A stretch of DNA of 37,679 nt from Flammulina velutipes (GCA_011800155.1 JAALGH010000018.1:1-37679); one strand, 5' to 3'. Counted from the stretch's first letter, positions 1-11,624 are shown. Notes: generated from the letters alone by a model not told the origin. Translations and numbers: made by a program.

Positions 1-452
1 ACGTACCATTTAGACTCTGCGTGTTGTAGTTGATAGTTAACTAGGCTGCTAGGCGGAGCCAGGAGCCGGGCGGAAGGATATCGGGAATACAGCTGTAGTA
101 AGGCGCAGTGGAAGTACCGGCGACATGAGAGTCTCCCCGACAACGCGGGATTGCTATGTGCATGCTCTGTGGACATGTATGGCGCGCTTCCCCGTGCCAT
201 CTAAGTTCATGGAGAGTGTGGCGCTTGGGACACACATGAGGGGGCGGCGCGGCAGAAAGGCGGCGGCGGCGCAGCGGAAACGAGACGACACGAGTTGTTC
301 AAAGTGATCTATGCATTCCGTGTACACGTTACTATTGTAGATGGAACAGGATGCGTCCATATTTGGATTGATGTAGCGGCCGATTGGAGACGGGTACACA
401 ACGCTATCACGGAGCGTTAGTGCGACACAGTCCCGCTGAAGGACTATCCCGC
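1..452. other. Left flank, no recognisable gene
   Basis: Sequence outside the outer retrotransposon. Short open frames exist on both strands but none shows a recognisable domain or splice structure. It ends with CCCGC directly before the LTR terminus TGATGTGC. The bases after the other end of the outer element begin GCGGG, so there is no matching direct target duplication. I see no repeat of the element's CCG-N9/10-CGG motif here. Confidence 0.5.
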
Positions 453-2187
453 TGATGTGCAGTGTAGAAGAACGCCACAAAAACACACACAAAACACACA
501 CTAACAAGTCAATGGTGCGATGCGGGAAAGTCCGAGGTTTATAGCGGGATTTCACGTTATAGTAGCAATCGTTCGTTTTGTAATGGGTGGTATGGGACGG
601 GTTCTTGTTCTTTGTATCTTTGTTTTATGGGACTGTTTCTCTCTATCTTCTGCTCAAAGGCTTATACTAGTTCGACGGGGTAACAGGGATCTGATCTTAA
701 ACTGAGTTCTAGTTTGCCACTAAGTCACAGGCCGATTGGGATGTGTGTAAAGAGACCTAATGAGGCTCTTCCCAGGCCAACAACCTTCAACCACACTAGG
801 GAGCGGGAGCTCTGGTATCTATCTGTATAATCAGGACTCTCCAACAACTAGTCGGGGCCTGAATAGATAGCCTAGCACAGTCTGAACCACACTTGTATGG
901 GACTTGGGACTCCAACCAGAGTTGGTAGGTTCTTTAGATGGAATTTCCCGCGGAAACTCGGATCGTTTGAATCGCAAAGGACTTGGCTTCAACTTCTTTA
1001 ATATGGGAAGTAGCTCCAATGAGTTCTTAGATCTTTGGTTCTGTTTCTTATTTCCACCTATCTAAACAGTGGTTCTTTTTCTAACTAAATCTTAGAGTCT
1101 ATTCCTCCAGTATATACGGCTTGTGGGCTGGATACGGGGGGCGTAAGCTACTGTAAATAGTACAAACGAGCTAGCTTTATAGTGTTTTCTATATACGTCT
1201 GAATAAGGATATAATACCGAGTCCGCTGGTTCGGGGGAATATTCCGATAGGATGTACGGAATATCCCTCTAATGGTGCCCTTGGCATTGCTGCCTATTCG
1301 TTCTGGCTTCTATTTGCTTTGAATCCAACCAATGGTGGCGCCGTAACTGAGTTTTCAGCGGCGCCAGGTTGTTCCTTGTGCTTGGAAGCTCCACTATTTC
1401 ATCGTTTCCACTATTATTAGCGGTCGAGTCCTGGCTAGCAGGAACTCTTAGCCTTTGTTCATATTCATATTTCATACTACGAGTCCGAGTAGTACCGACT
1501 AGGTTTGGTATACTGGACGCGCAAGTATGTTCTTAGTATCATGTTCGGACTTTTCCGGTAGTACTCCGGAAAAGCTATCGTTGTATCTTTACGAGTTGTC
1601 GATAGTACTCGCATTGTAGGTCCTTGTAACGATTTACTTGTGGATCCCGAGAATCGATCAGGAACAGTCCACCGGAGTAAGTCGATCGGTGATCGAGCAG
1701 TATCTTTTGAAAGCCTAAAAGGTTACCCTGACTCCTGAGTCTCCTATGTAATATCCGACGTCTGAGTAGTATGAACATTTGGTTTGCTAGTCCAGCCAGC
1801 GTTTAACTGCTTGCTGGCGTTGCGTCTCTTTATGTAGAGTTTCCTTGTGTAAGGGTAACTCGCCGAATTCCGTTAAGTATTTCGGAGTTTCGCGCGTTCA
1901 AGTGTATTTGATCACGATGTCTCCATCGGGGTACTTTTGATGATGATATTCAAGATCGTCATGTGTGGTTTGGCTATACCTACACGCCCTTCAGCGTGTG
2001 GCGCTTTTCCGACGAATCTTAGGAGTTTTCCGGTCGTACCACGGAAACTCCTTACACTGTATCGTATACGCGTTTCGGTCTGTAACTAGAGGTTCTTGTA
2101 CTCATAGGTTCGTTCTATCACTAAGAATGCTTCTTAGAATTGCAAATTTTGGGGTCTTTCGTACTTGCATTAATACAATGCGCATCA
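453..2187 (-). repeat. LTR1 (3' LTR of outer element)
   Basis: One of four nearly identical copies of about 1.74 kb (the others start at 7585, 23263 and 33700). Ends are TGATGTGC..GCGCATCA, an imperfect inverted repeat with the usual TG..CA. It carries several 1-nt differences private to this copy. At five linked sites in its right half it agrees with LTR3 rather than with its expected partner LTR4. The right boundary adjoins the polypurine tract at 2188, which fixes it as a 3' LTR of a minus-strand element. Confidence 0.93.
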
Positions 2188-2223
2188 TCTCCCATAGACT
2201 TATTTGATGGTGTCCGCACCATC
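2188..2223 (-). other. Polypurine tract plus hairpin (module i), outer copy
   Basis: Read on the minus strand: a perfect 7-bp hairpin (GATGGTG / CACCATC, 4-nt loop), then AAATAAGTCT and the purine run ATGGGAGA directly abutting the LTR start TGATGCGC. The position next to the 3' LTR is where plus-strand DNA synthesis is primed. Related modules occur at 6002-6039 and after pol at 26553-26591. Confidence 0.75.
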
Positions 2224-2302
2224 CTGGTTCCCCTATCGTTGGATCCCTCAATATTCTTCCTGGACTCGGCTCTTGGAAAGGCCAATAGGTAGGAGGACAA
2301 TT

Positions 2303-2368
2303 CCGCTTATTTCAACGGAATTCTCCCGGCTTTGCACGTTCCATTGCCAATATTTCTTCACTATAAAA
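2303..2368 (+). promoter_or_regulatory. Promoter region of A-1, outer copy
   Basis: TATAAAA lies at 2362-2368, 44 bp before the A-1 start codon. An everted motif TTCCG-N10-CGGAA is centred near 2310 (CCG 2303-2305, CGG 2316-2318), about 45 bp upstream of the TATA box. The same arrangement occurs in the inner copy at 9441-9506. Confidence 0.6.
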
Positions 2369-2412
2369 GCAGGCTGAAAACTGTGGCGCTCTCCGTTTTA
2401 TCCTTCGTTACT

Positions 2413-4043
2413 ATGCCTCCCAAGATCCCTCAATGGCACTCCATTGGTTCTTCAATCTCTGCGGAAGCCCCCATTGCTACGCTGGAGCTCGTCCAGTATC
2501 GCCTTGCTACTGCCCCGTTGATCAACGACTTCTTGGTTAATTACTCGCTCCCGGATTCGACCAACTCCCTTATTGTCGACGCCATCGAACAGCTCACTGC
2601 CCCAGTGATGGCCTTGTTGCGTACGGTGTCTGCCAATCCGACGCCACGGGATATTCCGATTGTCGTTGTGGACAAGTTCTTTAGCAAGTTGCTGGTATGT
2701 CTTTTCGCTTTCTTTCTATGTCTCATGCTAAGATCTTTATTTATCTTCTAGCTCATCAATCAATCTCTGAAGGGAACCACCGCCGCGGAGGCTTCCTTCG
2801 AGATTTTCTCCTTCTTCTGGAATCTGCGCAACGTCCTTGGGGTCTATCTTTTGGAGTTAGGCGTTAGCCCAACTCATCACCGTATCAACCTTGCGGATAT
2901 GTTCACTCCAGTTCTTAATACTGTGGGTCGAGGCAAGGCTTATATCGCACCGCCTTATCCCGAGAGCCACCCCCTTCATGCTGCTTCGCGTGTAGTTCCT
3001 AAGGTCAAGGCGCCAGCTCCAGCTCCTGAGCCTACGCCTACACCTAAGCTTACTGCTAAGGCCATGCGGGCTGCCGCGAAAAAGGTATGGACTTTTCCGC
3101 TTACTTCTTCGGTCTTTCTAACTTGTATCACTTTCTTAGGCTGGTAAGACTGTTAAGTCTGCCGCCGTTATCGACGATGCCCTCGAGGCCGTTGGAGATA
3201 CTGCCAACGCCACTCCTACTGAGGATATCGGTATGTTCGTTCTTGACCGGCATTTTCCGCTTTACTAAACGGACTGTCTGGTGTCTTCAGAAATGGACGA
3301 TGGTGGGTCTGAATCCGATCTTTCTGACGATGAAGATGTAAGCTCAGTTGCTCCCTTCTAGGCGTCGCAAGATTGACTCAACCCTTGCAGGACTTGACCA
3401 TTATCGATGGAGATGGAATGCGCCGCAAGGACTTCCCCCCTTCTCAGGTTCGTACTTGTCTCTTTCTTCTAAGGCTTGAACTAAAGGCATTTCTCCTTTA
3501 TTCATAGCCTACTGAAGTCGAAGGCCCCCGTGTGGTAACTTATCTTCCCTACTCGATGATCCCAGGTATGCTGATAACTTCTCGCGCATACCAGAAGGCC
3601 ATGGAGGTTATAGGAAGTACGGTCACTTTCGTGGAACCTGCTCCTTTGCTCACTAAACGCAAAGCTACGGAAGATGGATCTCCTCGTCCTCTTAAGAGCC
3701 TTAAGGTTGACTCCGTTCGTATTGACAACACCTTTGTCGAACAATTCATTGGAGGTGCGTTTAGTTCTTCTTATCTTAATCTTGTACTTATCGCATTTTT
3801 CCGTGTTTCTTAGCGGGCGCTACCGCTCAGAGTTACGGAAGCTCTGTTGCTCGAGTTATCAAACAAGTCAACCGACTCCTCGCCGCCGACGAGTTGACTG
3901 AACTCGGACCTGGTCTGGTTTCGACTGAGGTGGCGCATCGCAATGAGTTGATTAGACTCTTGAATCGTATTCACGGCGACGTCCAGACATTCAACCGTAC
4001 CAAGGACTTGTATATCGCTACTGTCAAGTCTATGCTCGAATAG
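2413..4043 (+). CDS. Accessory gene A-1, unknown protein (428 aa, 7 exons), outer copy
   Basis: Predicted exons are 2413-2694, 2752-3084, 3140-3230, 3291-3337, 3391-3447, 3508-3754 and 3814-4043. All introns are GT..AG, 53-60 nt, and joining the exons keeps one frame to a TAG stop. I recognise no family. The N-terminal half looks globular; residues about 165-205 are Pro/Ala/Lys-rich, followed by a short acidic stretch near 230-250. The gene lies antisense to gag-pol, so its introns cannot be spliced from the element's genomic RNA. Against the inner copy I count about four amino-acid differences, with splice sites unchanged, which suggests a protein under constraint. It could be a captured host gene or a very diverged element protein. 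The function is unknown. Confidence 0.72.
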
Positions 4044-4485
4044 ATATTTCCCTGTTACAACTAGGTAGTTACCCATCCCTTCTTTCCGGGTGATACTACT
4101 GTTTACCTATTGTGTTTCCGGGGCTCTTTATCTTTATCTTTATCTTTCTGATACTGTAGCCATCGCTTATTGACTTCAAATATAACTGTCCCCTAAACTT
4201 CGTGTGATTTGCACTTCAAGCTAGACCCCGAAAACACTTGTGCGCCACTTCCGTGATTCCTAGCGGAATTTCGCATGAAGTTTTCGCCGGTCTCCTTTCT
4301 TGTTCTTAGGGGTTTACAATTTTCGTTTTCCGCATTGGCAATCTTCTATAGCCTATACGTTCGTTATTTTCTTCGCCTTGACGAATACCCGACCCATTAG
4401 CCAGTCGATCATACACCTCCTATTAGATTTGTACATCGTTTATAAAACTGAACTTTTGTAATGTCTCGGTCTTCGTCTGTCTCAG
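4044..4485 (+). promoter_or_regulatory. A-1/A-2 spacer with A-2 promoter, outer copy
   Basis: No gene is seen. The spacer holds an everted motif TTCCG-N10-CGGAA (CCG 4251-4253, CGG 4264-4266) and TATAAAA at 4441-4447, 39 bp before the A-2 ATG. An earlier out-of-frame ATG near 4461 opens a short frame and might be an upstream ORF or lie before the true transcription start. Confidence 0.5.
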
Positions 4486-5652
4486 ATGCCTTCTCCTATC
4501 GCTTTGATTCCTCTATGGGCCAACTTCAAAATCGCCATGATTCCGGGTTTGGACAAGCGATTTTCCGAAGAGGCCTTGGACTTTTTGCAGGCTGAGACTG
4601 GTCTCGCCGTTGCTATATCGTTATATCGCACTGCTCAAGGCTTTCCTATCGTGGCCACGCCACTCAATAGCTTGGATCTTACCGCACGGTATACCGATGC
4701 GGCTGCGGACTTGCACTTAGGTCCTGCTCGTCAGATAGACGCTCCTACATTGAGGTTCACCCTAGGCGTAATGGTACGTCTCGGATTTTTCCTTACATTT
4801 CGCGGGTCTAACGGTCTTGATAGCAACACGCTTCTAGTTTGTGGCATTGCGAACATCCCGACTTTCGTACAGGGCAAGCTTACAACTTAGCTTCGTTGTA
4901 TATCGTCTGTCTTCGATTGGTGTCCAACTTCTTTCATGGACGCACGGGAAACTGTACCCTCGATGGTCTTTCCTTCGAAGGATGGCTTTCCAAAGTATAT
5001 CGCCAACCCCATATGCACTTTACGGAGTTGTACTTGGATGCTAGCGCCGATTTCATCGTGAGTTCTTTAACCTATACACCTTTTCCGTACTAAATCTCGG
5101 GATTTTCCATAGACCAGCGTAATGTTGGGCTATCATAGGGGAGCGCCTGACTCTTTGGGTGGGATCTTTGCCCATCCTGAGGTCTTGGATGCTATCCCTG
5201 TCCCTCTATCTCGTTTGGATGCCAGCGATGTTCAATTGGTCGCTTGGTGGCCTCGTTATCTTTCCGCTAACAACATTCAGCCCGAGTTTGATACTCGTCC
5301 TATCATGTATGAACGGGTCGTTACCAACGGTTATTCGCCTTTACACGATTTTCCGGCTGGGTTGGTTGACGCTAGTGACCTCAGACTTGGTCCCCACGCC
5401 GAACGCTTTACTGAGTTCGTACCAGAGCCCCATTGTGTTGCTCAACGGCGATCTAGCTCAACGCCTGAACTTGTTCCAATCAGTTCTCCAGTACCAGTGG
5501 TCAGATCTTTCGTAAGTCTTCTGTTCGACGTCTAGTGTATTATTCTAACACCTTTCTTCTGATAGACCCACTTCAATACGCTAGGACAGACTATGTGTAC
5601 CCACTGTCCCACTAGTCATCCCGCCGTCGAATGTACTCCTCCGACCCAGTAG
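4486..5652 (+). CDS. Accessory gene A-2, unknown protein with C-terminal zinc-knuckle-like motif (335 aa, 4 exons), outer copy
   Basis: Predicted exons are 4486-4773, 4824-5057, 5113-5511 and 5566-5652, with all introns GT..AG and phase 0. The last 28 residues, reached only by splicing the third intron, contain CTHCPTSHPAVEC, a CX2CX3HX4C arrangement. This is one residue shorter than the retroviral CX2CX4HX4C knuckle. The rest (residues 1-307) matches no family I recognise. The third intron is 54 nt here and 55 nt in the inner copy, a 1-nt indel that leaves the coding frame untouched and supports the intron call. The gene is antisense to gag-pol and converges on A-3. A nucleic-acid-binding role is a guess from the knuckle alone. 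Confidence 0.7.
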
Positions 5653-6420
5653 TCGGATTTTCCGTTAAAAGTCTATCATCTTGGTGTTAGACACTTAGTC
5701 TATATCGTTTGTCGGTTATCCTATGTCGTAGCGCTATACCTTCAATTTAGACCCTTTCCTTGTTACCAAGTTCGTTCTGTGGTTCAAATTGATGGTGGCG
5801 CGGGAATTCCCGTATCTTCATCGGAGTTGAGTATTTTTCATGCTATTGCATTCATACTCGTAGCCTCAGGTATATATGGCTTAAGACCTTCGTTGGCTTG
5901 TTCTTCTATGTAACTTGAGACGTACTAGCCTTAGCGTAGTCTCTAGTCATAACCAATGTTCGCGCTCCTGATAAGTCCGGAGATCGTCATGATTTATGGC
6001 GTCTCCCATTGACTTATTAGATGCTATCATACTGGTATCTTTGTTAGTCTACTAAGCTTTCATCCTAGAAGAGTCTGTTTTTCCACTTGAAAACCCGGAG
6101 AATCCCTTGTCTCAATGACTTGGTATCTTTTGTAGGTTTTCAAGTTTTTCTTGATCTTAGTTCACACGGTTTCTCACAATAGTAGCACGCTCGCTTTCTT
6201 ATTGTAAGTATCCTTTTGTGTGTCGTATATATATATATATCTTTTTGGCACTACGGCCGCTAAATCCCATGTATGTATATAGGTACAATGAAGAGAGGCT
6301 TCGACGAAGAGGAAGTCCGACTAAAAACCCGGAAAAGAACCAATGGCTTTAGACAAGAAAACCCACTCTTAAGTATTCAAGGGAGCTAGGCTTCGACCTT
6401 GTTTACTTAAGAACCCTTTT
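5653..6420. other. Spacer between the 3' ends of A-2 and A-3, outer copy
   Basis: No coding signal. It holds the internal purine-tract module at 6002-6039 and an AT microsatellite-like stretch near 6228-6241. Up to about 6170 it is nearly identical to the inner copy (12793-13310). From there to the A-3 stop the two copies diverge strongly with indels. Confidence 0.6.
6002..6039 (-). other. Internal purine-tract module (module ii), outer copy
   Basis: On the minus strand the tract TAATAAGTCAATGGGAGA matches 16 of 18 bases of the PPT at the LTR edge (AAATAAGTCTATGGGAGA). The hairpin part preceding it is degenerate. It could act as a second, central polypurine tract or be a relic of an earlier 3' end. 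The inner equivalent is 13142-13179. Confidence 0.5.
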
Positions 6421-7584
6421 TCAACGACGACGACTGGGTCCTGCCACGGAATTTCCCGACGCCAACCCATAGTACTTTAGGACATTGGGATCTCCCCAAT
6501 GCCTAAGTAGATCGTTCACGGCGTCCGTGAGTCTGCCGTTTTGCTCGACCAGCTGGTCGACGTCGTTTCGCAGGTCTTGGATCGTTTCCAGCAATGCTTG
6601 AGGTCGACGTTTGACCGCGTCAGACTCCGGGTCCAACTTCTCGCATTTCAGCTTCATCACTTGGCACCGTATGCAAGACTTGGTCGTAGGGGTCGCGTAC
6701 TTGCACTCCTTGTTTTTCTTGAGACAATCCTTGCAAAGTACTTGAGAGTACTTCCAAAGCTTGTCTGCTGGAATCGGCTCCTTTGCCTTGCGCTTGCCTT
6801 TGCTCTTGGCTGATGGTACGGCGCCCTTAGCCGTTTTTCTCCTCTTTCTCGCAGGCCCTTCACTTTCCGACCCTTCCTCGGAATTGTCCGTTGGTTCGTC
6901 GGAGGGTTGGAAATCGTCGTTGTCGGGCTCGAAGTCATCATCGTTCGGCTCGAAGTCGTTCTCCTGCTGTTCTTCGTCTTCATTCCCATCATCATCACCA
7001 CTGCTACCATCGGCGTCGCCATCTTCTACTTCGCGAGTCCTCTTCGTTCCTTTGGCTTTCGCGGGCGAATCCGGTTTTGACATCGGAGTCGACTTGACGC
7101 TAGGTTTGGGTTTGGCTGCTGGAGCCACCTTCTTACCCACTGCTTTCGTCGTCGTCTTCTTCGTCGTCTTGGTCTTTTTCTTGGGAGAAGGTGCCTCTTC
7201 ATCCACGACCTCCTGTCCGGAGTCATCTTCCATTCTCGCTTGCTTGGCGCGAAAGCTCACCGCTCGTATGAAAGCTACCTCCGGGTCCTCTACCGGAGCT
7301 GCTGCGGGAGCTGCCATTGTCGATAGCTTCGACAACTTTCGGTTTCCCAAGCCCTTGATTTCTTCTGGCGAAGGCATCGCAATGGACGGAAGGGGCATCT
7401 GCTGGGAACCTTGGGTTGGCTTAGCCATCGGAGCCCTAGCAGGCCTAACCATTGCCATTGGTGGCATCTGCATGGGTGCTTGGACGGGTCGAGGTGCCAC
7501 TACCTTTGGACTTGGAGCCTTTGGCATGGTTTTCGTCTTTCGGGGAGGTGGTCGTGGGATCTCTGAACTTGGAGACCTTTCCGG
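6421..7584 (-). pseudogene. A-3, 3' part (Zn2Cys6 and coiled coil), severed by the inner insertion
   Basis: This is the last exon of outer A-3, cut at CCGG (7581-7584) by the inner element. It encodes a Pro-rich stretch, an acidic/basic region, a Zn(II)2Cys6 cluster with the same cysteine spacing as the inner copy (CX2CX6CX9CX2CX6C) and the C-terminal coiled coil. The open frame runs by chance into LTR2 and gains an unrelated start there. About 30 of the roughly 370 residues differ from the inner copy, yet all six cysteines are kept. The matching 5' part is at 25004-26123. Confidence 0.82.
7581..7584. repeat. Target-site duplication CCGG (left)
   Basis: CCGG precedes LTR2 and is repeated after LTR3 at 25004-25007. 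The uninterrupted site is visible in the inner element's own A-3 at 14690-14693, where GACCTTTCCGGGGTTGG is continuous. Confidence 0.95.
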
Positions 7585-9325
7585 TGATGTGCAGTGTAGA
7601 AGAACGCCACAAAAACACACACAAAACACACACTAACAAGTCAATGGTGCGATGCGGGAAAGTCCGAGGTTTATAGCGGGATTTCACGTTATAGTAGCAA
7701 TCGTTCGTTTTGTAATAGGTGGTATGGGACGGGTTCTTGTTCTTTGTATCTTTTGTTTTATGGGACTGTTTCTCTCTATCTTCTGCTCAAAATGCTTATA
7801 CTAGTTCGACGGGGTAACAGGGATCTGATCTTTAAACTGAGTTCTAGTTTGCCACTAAGTCACAGGCCGATTGGGATGTGTGTAAAGAGACCTAATGAGG
7901 CTCTTCCCAGGCCAACAACCTTCAACCACACTAGGGAGCGGGAGCTCTGGTATCTATCTGTATAATCAGGACTCTCCAACAACTAGTCGGGGCCTGAATA
8001 GATAGCCTAGCACAGTCTGAACCACACTTGTATGGGACTTGGGACTCCAACCAGAGTTGGTAGGTTCTTTAGATGGAATTTCCCGCGGAAACTCGGATCG
8101 TTTGAATCGCAAAGGACTTGGCTTCAACTTCTTTAATATGGGAAGTAGCTCCAATGAGTTCTTAGATCTTTGGTTCTGTTTCTTATTTCCACCTATCTAA
8201 ACAGTGGTTCTTTTTCTAACTAAATCTTAGAGTCTATTCCTCCAGTATATACGGCTTGTGGGCTGCGGATACGGGGGGCGTAAGCTACTGTAAATAGTAC
8301 AAACGAGCTAGCTTTATAGTGTTTTCTATATACGTCTGAATAAGGATATAATACCGAGTCCGCTGGTTCGGGGGAATATTCCGATAGGATGTACGGAATA
8401 TCCCTCTAATGGTGCCCTTGGCATTGCTGCCTATTCGTTCTGGCTTCTATTTGCTTTGAATCCAACCAATGGTGGCGCCGTAACTGAGTTTTCAGCGGCG
8501 CCAGGTTGTTCCTTGTGCTTGGAAGCTCCACTATTTCATCGTTTCCACTATTATTAGCGGTCGAGTCCTGTCTAGCAGGAACTCTTAGCCTTTGTTCGTA
8601 TTCTTATTTCATACTACGAGTCCGAGTAGTACCGACTAGGTTTGGTATACTGGACGCGCAAGTATGTTCTTAGTATCGTGTTCGGACTTTTCCGGTAGTA
8701 CTCCGGAAAAGCTATCGTTGTATCTTTACGAGTTGTCGATAGTACTCGTATTGTAGGTCCTTGTAACGATTTACTTGTGGATCCCGAGAATCGATCAGGA
8801 ACAGTCCACCGGAGTAAGTCGATCGGTGATCGAGCAGTATCTTTTGAAAGCCTAAAAGGTTACCCTGACTCCTGAGTCTCCTATGTAATATCCCGACGTC
8901 TGAGTAGTATGAACATTTGGTTTGCTAGTCCAGCCAGCGTTTAACTGCTTGCTGGCGTTGCGTCTCTTTATGTAGAGTTTCCTTGTGTAAGGGTAACTCG
9001 CCGAATTCCGTTAAGTATTTCGGAGTTTCGCGCGTTCAAGTGTATTTGATCACGATGTCTCCATCGGGGTACTTTTGATGATGATATTCAAGATCGTCAT
9101 GTGTGGTTTGGCTATACCTACACGCCCTTCAGCGTGTGGCGCTTTTCCGACGAATCTTAGGAGTTTTCCGGTCGTACCACGGAAACTCCTTACACTGTAT
9201 CGTATACGCGTTTCGGTCTGTAACTAGAGGTTCTTGTACTCATAGGTTCGTTCTATCACTAAGAATGCTTCTTAGAATCGCAAATTTTGGGGTCTTTCGT
9301 ACTTGCATTAATACAATGCGCATCA
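7585..9325 (-). repeat. LTR2 (3' LTR of inner element)
   Basis: 1741 bp, ends TGATGTGC..GCGCATCA. It contains four everted CCG-N9/10-CGG motifs (8381-8396, 8692-8706, 9008-9023, 9168-9182). A TATAAA on the minus strand at 8313-8318 would place U3 at about 9325-8285 and R-U5 at about 8285-7585. At five linked sites in the right half it agrees with LTR4 and not with LTR3. Confidence 0.94.
8687..8711. promoter_or_regulatory. Strongest everted CCG-N9-CGG palindrome in the LTR
   Basis: Perfect 9-bp arms CTTTTCCGG / CCGGAAAAG flank a 7-nt centre. It is present in all four LTRs (1550-1574, 24365-24389 and 34800-34824 are the equivalents, within a base or two). In minus-strand terms it lies in U3, so it could be a protein-binding site for the LTR promoter or form an RNA hairpin at the 3' end of the transcript. 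Confidence 0.5.
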
Positions 9326-9361
9326 TCTCCCATAGACTTATTTGATGGTGTCCGCACCATC
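9326..9361 (-). other. Polypurine tract plus hairpin (module i), inner copy
   Basis: Same structure as at 2188-2223: minus-strand hairpin GATGGTG / CACCATC, then a purine run ATGGGAGA directly before the LTR. It defines LTR2 as the 3' LTR. Confidence 0.75.
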
Positions 9362-9440
9362 CTGGTTCCCCTATCGTTGGATCCCTCAATATTCTTCCTG
9401 GACTCGGCTCTTGGAAAGGCCAATAGGTAGGAGGACAATT

Positions 9441-9506
9441 CCGCTTATTTCAACGGAATTCTCCCGGCTTTGCACGTTCCATTGCCAATATTTCTTCACT
9501 ATAAAA
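9441..9506 (+). promoter_or_regulatory. Promoter region of A-1, inner copy
   Basis: An everted motif ATTCCG-N10-CGGAAT (CCG 9441-9443, CGG 9454-9456) is followed by TATAAAA at 9500-9506 and the A-1 ATG at 9551. The TATA-to-ATG spacing (44 bp) is like that of A-2 (38-39 bp). Confidence 0.6.
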
Positions 9507-9550
9507 GCAGGCTGAAAACTGTGGCGCTCTCCGTTTTATCCTTCGTTACT

Positions 9551-11180
9551 ATGCCTCCCAAGATCCCTCAATGGCACTCCATTGGTTCTTCAATCTCTGC
9601 GGAAGCCCCCATTGCTACGCTGGAGCTCGTCCAGTATCGCCTTGCTACTGCCCCGTTGATCAACGACTTCTTGGTTAATTACTCGCTCCCGGATTCGACC
9701 AACTCCCTTATTGTCGACGCCATCGAACAGCTCACTGCCCCAGTGATGGCCTTGTTGCGTACGGTGTCTGCCAATCCGACGCCACGGGATATTCCGATTG
9801 TCGTTGTGGACAAGTTCTTTAGCAAGTTGCTGGTATGTCTTTCCGCTTTCTTTCTATGTCTCATGCTAAGATCTTTATTTATCTTCTAGCTCATCAATCA
9901 ATCTCTGAAGGGAACCACCGCCGCGGAGGCTTCCTTCGAGATTTTCTCCTTCTTCTGGAATCTGCGCAACGTCCTTGGGGTTTATCTCTTGGAGTTAGGC
10001 GTTAGCCCAACTCATCACCGTATCAACCTTGCGGATATGTTCACTCCAGTTCTTAATACTGTGGGTCGAGGCAAGGCTTATATCGCACCGCCTTATCCCG
10101 AGAGCCACCCCCTTCATGCTGCTTCGCGTGTAGTTCCTAAGGTCAAGGCGCCAGCTCCAGCTCCTGAGCCTACACCTGCACCCAAGCTTACTGCTAAAGC
10201 CATGCGGGCTGCCGCGAAAAAGGTATGGACTTTTCCGCTTATTCTTCGGTCTTTCTAACTTGTATCACTTTCTTAGGCTGGTAAGACTGTTAAGTCTGCC
10301 GCCATTATCGACGATGCCCTCGAGGCCGTTGGAGATACTACCAACGCCACTCCTACTGAGGATATCGGTATGTTCGTTCTTGACCGGCATTTTCCGCTTT
10401 ACTAAACGGACTGTCTGGTGTCTTCAGAAATGGACGATGGTGGGTCTGAATCCGATCTTTCTGACGATGAAGATGTAAGCTCAGTTGCTCCCTTCTAGGC
10501 GTCGCAAGATTGACTCAACCCTTGCAGGACTTGACCATTATCGATGGAGATGGAATGCGCCGCAAGGACTTCCCCCCTTCTCAGGTTCGTACTTGTCTCT
10601 TTCTTCTAAGGCTTGAACTAAAGGCATTTCTCCTTTATTCATAGCCTGCTGAAGTCGAAGGCCCCCGTGTGGTAACTTATCTTCCCTACTCGATGATCCC
10701 AGGTATGCTGATAACTTCTCGCGCATACCAGAAGGCCATGGAGGTTATAGGAAGTACGGTCACTTTCGTGGAACCTGCTCCTTTGCTCACTAAACGCAAA
10801 GCTACGGAAGATGGATCTCCTCGTCCTCTTAAGAGCCTTAAGGTTGACTCCGTTCGTATTGACAACACCTTTGTCGAACAATTCATTGGAGGTGCGTTTA
10901 GTTCTTCTTATCTTAGTCTTATACTTATCGCATTTTTCCGTGTTTCTTAGCGGGCGCTACCGCTCAGAGTTACGGAAGCTCTGTTGCTCGAGTTATCAAA
11001 CAAGTCAACCGACTCCTCGCCGCCGACGAGTTGACTGAACTCGGACCTGGTCTGGTTTCGACTGAGGTGGCGCATCGCAATGAGTTGATTAGACTCTTGA
11101 ATCGTATTCACGGCGACGTCCAGACGTTCAACCGTACCAAGGACTTGTATATCGCTACTGTCAAGTCTATGCTCGAATAG
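9551..11180 (+). CDS. Accessory gene A-1, unknown protein (428 aa, 7 exons), inner copy
   Basis: Predicted exons are 9551-9832, 9890-10222, 10277-10367, 10428-10474, 10528-10584, 10645-10891 and 10951-11180. Introns are 57, 54, 60, 53, 60 and 59 nt, all GT..AG. The frame is kept through phase-0 and phase-1 joints to TAG. I recognise no domain; there is no signal peptide or membrane segment in the predicted protein. Introns 2, 3 and 6 each contain or overlap the everted T-CCG-N9/10-CGG motif (10235, 10394, 10938). The gene has its own TATA box, reads away from the 3' LTR and is antisense to gag-pol. The start is chosen because it follows the TATA box by 44 bp and gives the longest spliced frame. 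The function is unknown. Confidence 0.75.
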
Positions 11181-11624
11181 ATATTTCCCTGTTACAACTA
11201 GGTAGTTGCCCATCCCTTCTTTCCGGGTGATACTACTGTTTACCTATTTGTGTTTCCGGGGCTCTTTATCTTTTATCTTTATCTTTCTGATACTGTAGCC
11301 ATTGCTTATTGACTTCAAATATAACTGTCCCCTAAACTTCGTGTGATTTGAACTTCAAGTTAGACCCCGAAAACACTTGTGCGCCACTTCCGTGATTCCT
11401 AGCGGAATTTCGCATGAAGTCTTCGCCGGTCTCCTTTCTTGCTCTTAGGGGTTTACAATTTTCACTTTTCGTATTGGCAATCTTCTATAGCCTATACGTT
11501 CGTTATTTTCTTCGCCTTGACGAATACCCGACCCATTAGCCAGTCGATCATACACCTCCTATTAGATTTGTACATCGTTTATAAAACTGAACTTTTGTAA
11601 TGTCTCGGTCTTCGTCTGTCTCAG
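11181..11624 (+). promoter_or_regulatory. A-1/A-2 spacer with A-2 promoter, inner copy
   Basis: Contains CTTCCG-N10-CGGAAT (CCG 11390-11392, CGG 11403-11405) and TATAAAA at 11580-11586, 38 bp before the A-2 ATG. An out-of-frame ATG lies at 11601. No other gene is seen. Confidence 0.5.

Noticed and set aside
2188..7584. LTR1-LTR2 and LTR3-LTR4 as two separate, shorter elements in tandem
   Set aside because: One lacks all gag-pol and the other lacks the PPT next to its LTR. Both break at the same CCGG that is continuous in the inner copy. A single nested insertion with a 4-bp duplication explains both.
6761..7636. Long plus-strand ORF (291 aa; a similar one at 13717-14760)
   Set aside because: Ser/Phe/Leu-rich shadow of the A-3 acidic and proline-rich coding strand, whose zinc cluster and splice pattern make the minus strand the real one.
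9103..9345. 80-aa ORF inside the LTR, present in all four LTRs
   Set aside because: Conserved only because the LTR is duplicated. It has no promoter or domain, and its 3' end differs with whatever follows the LTR.
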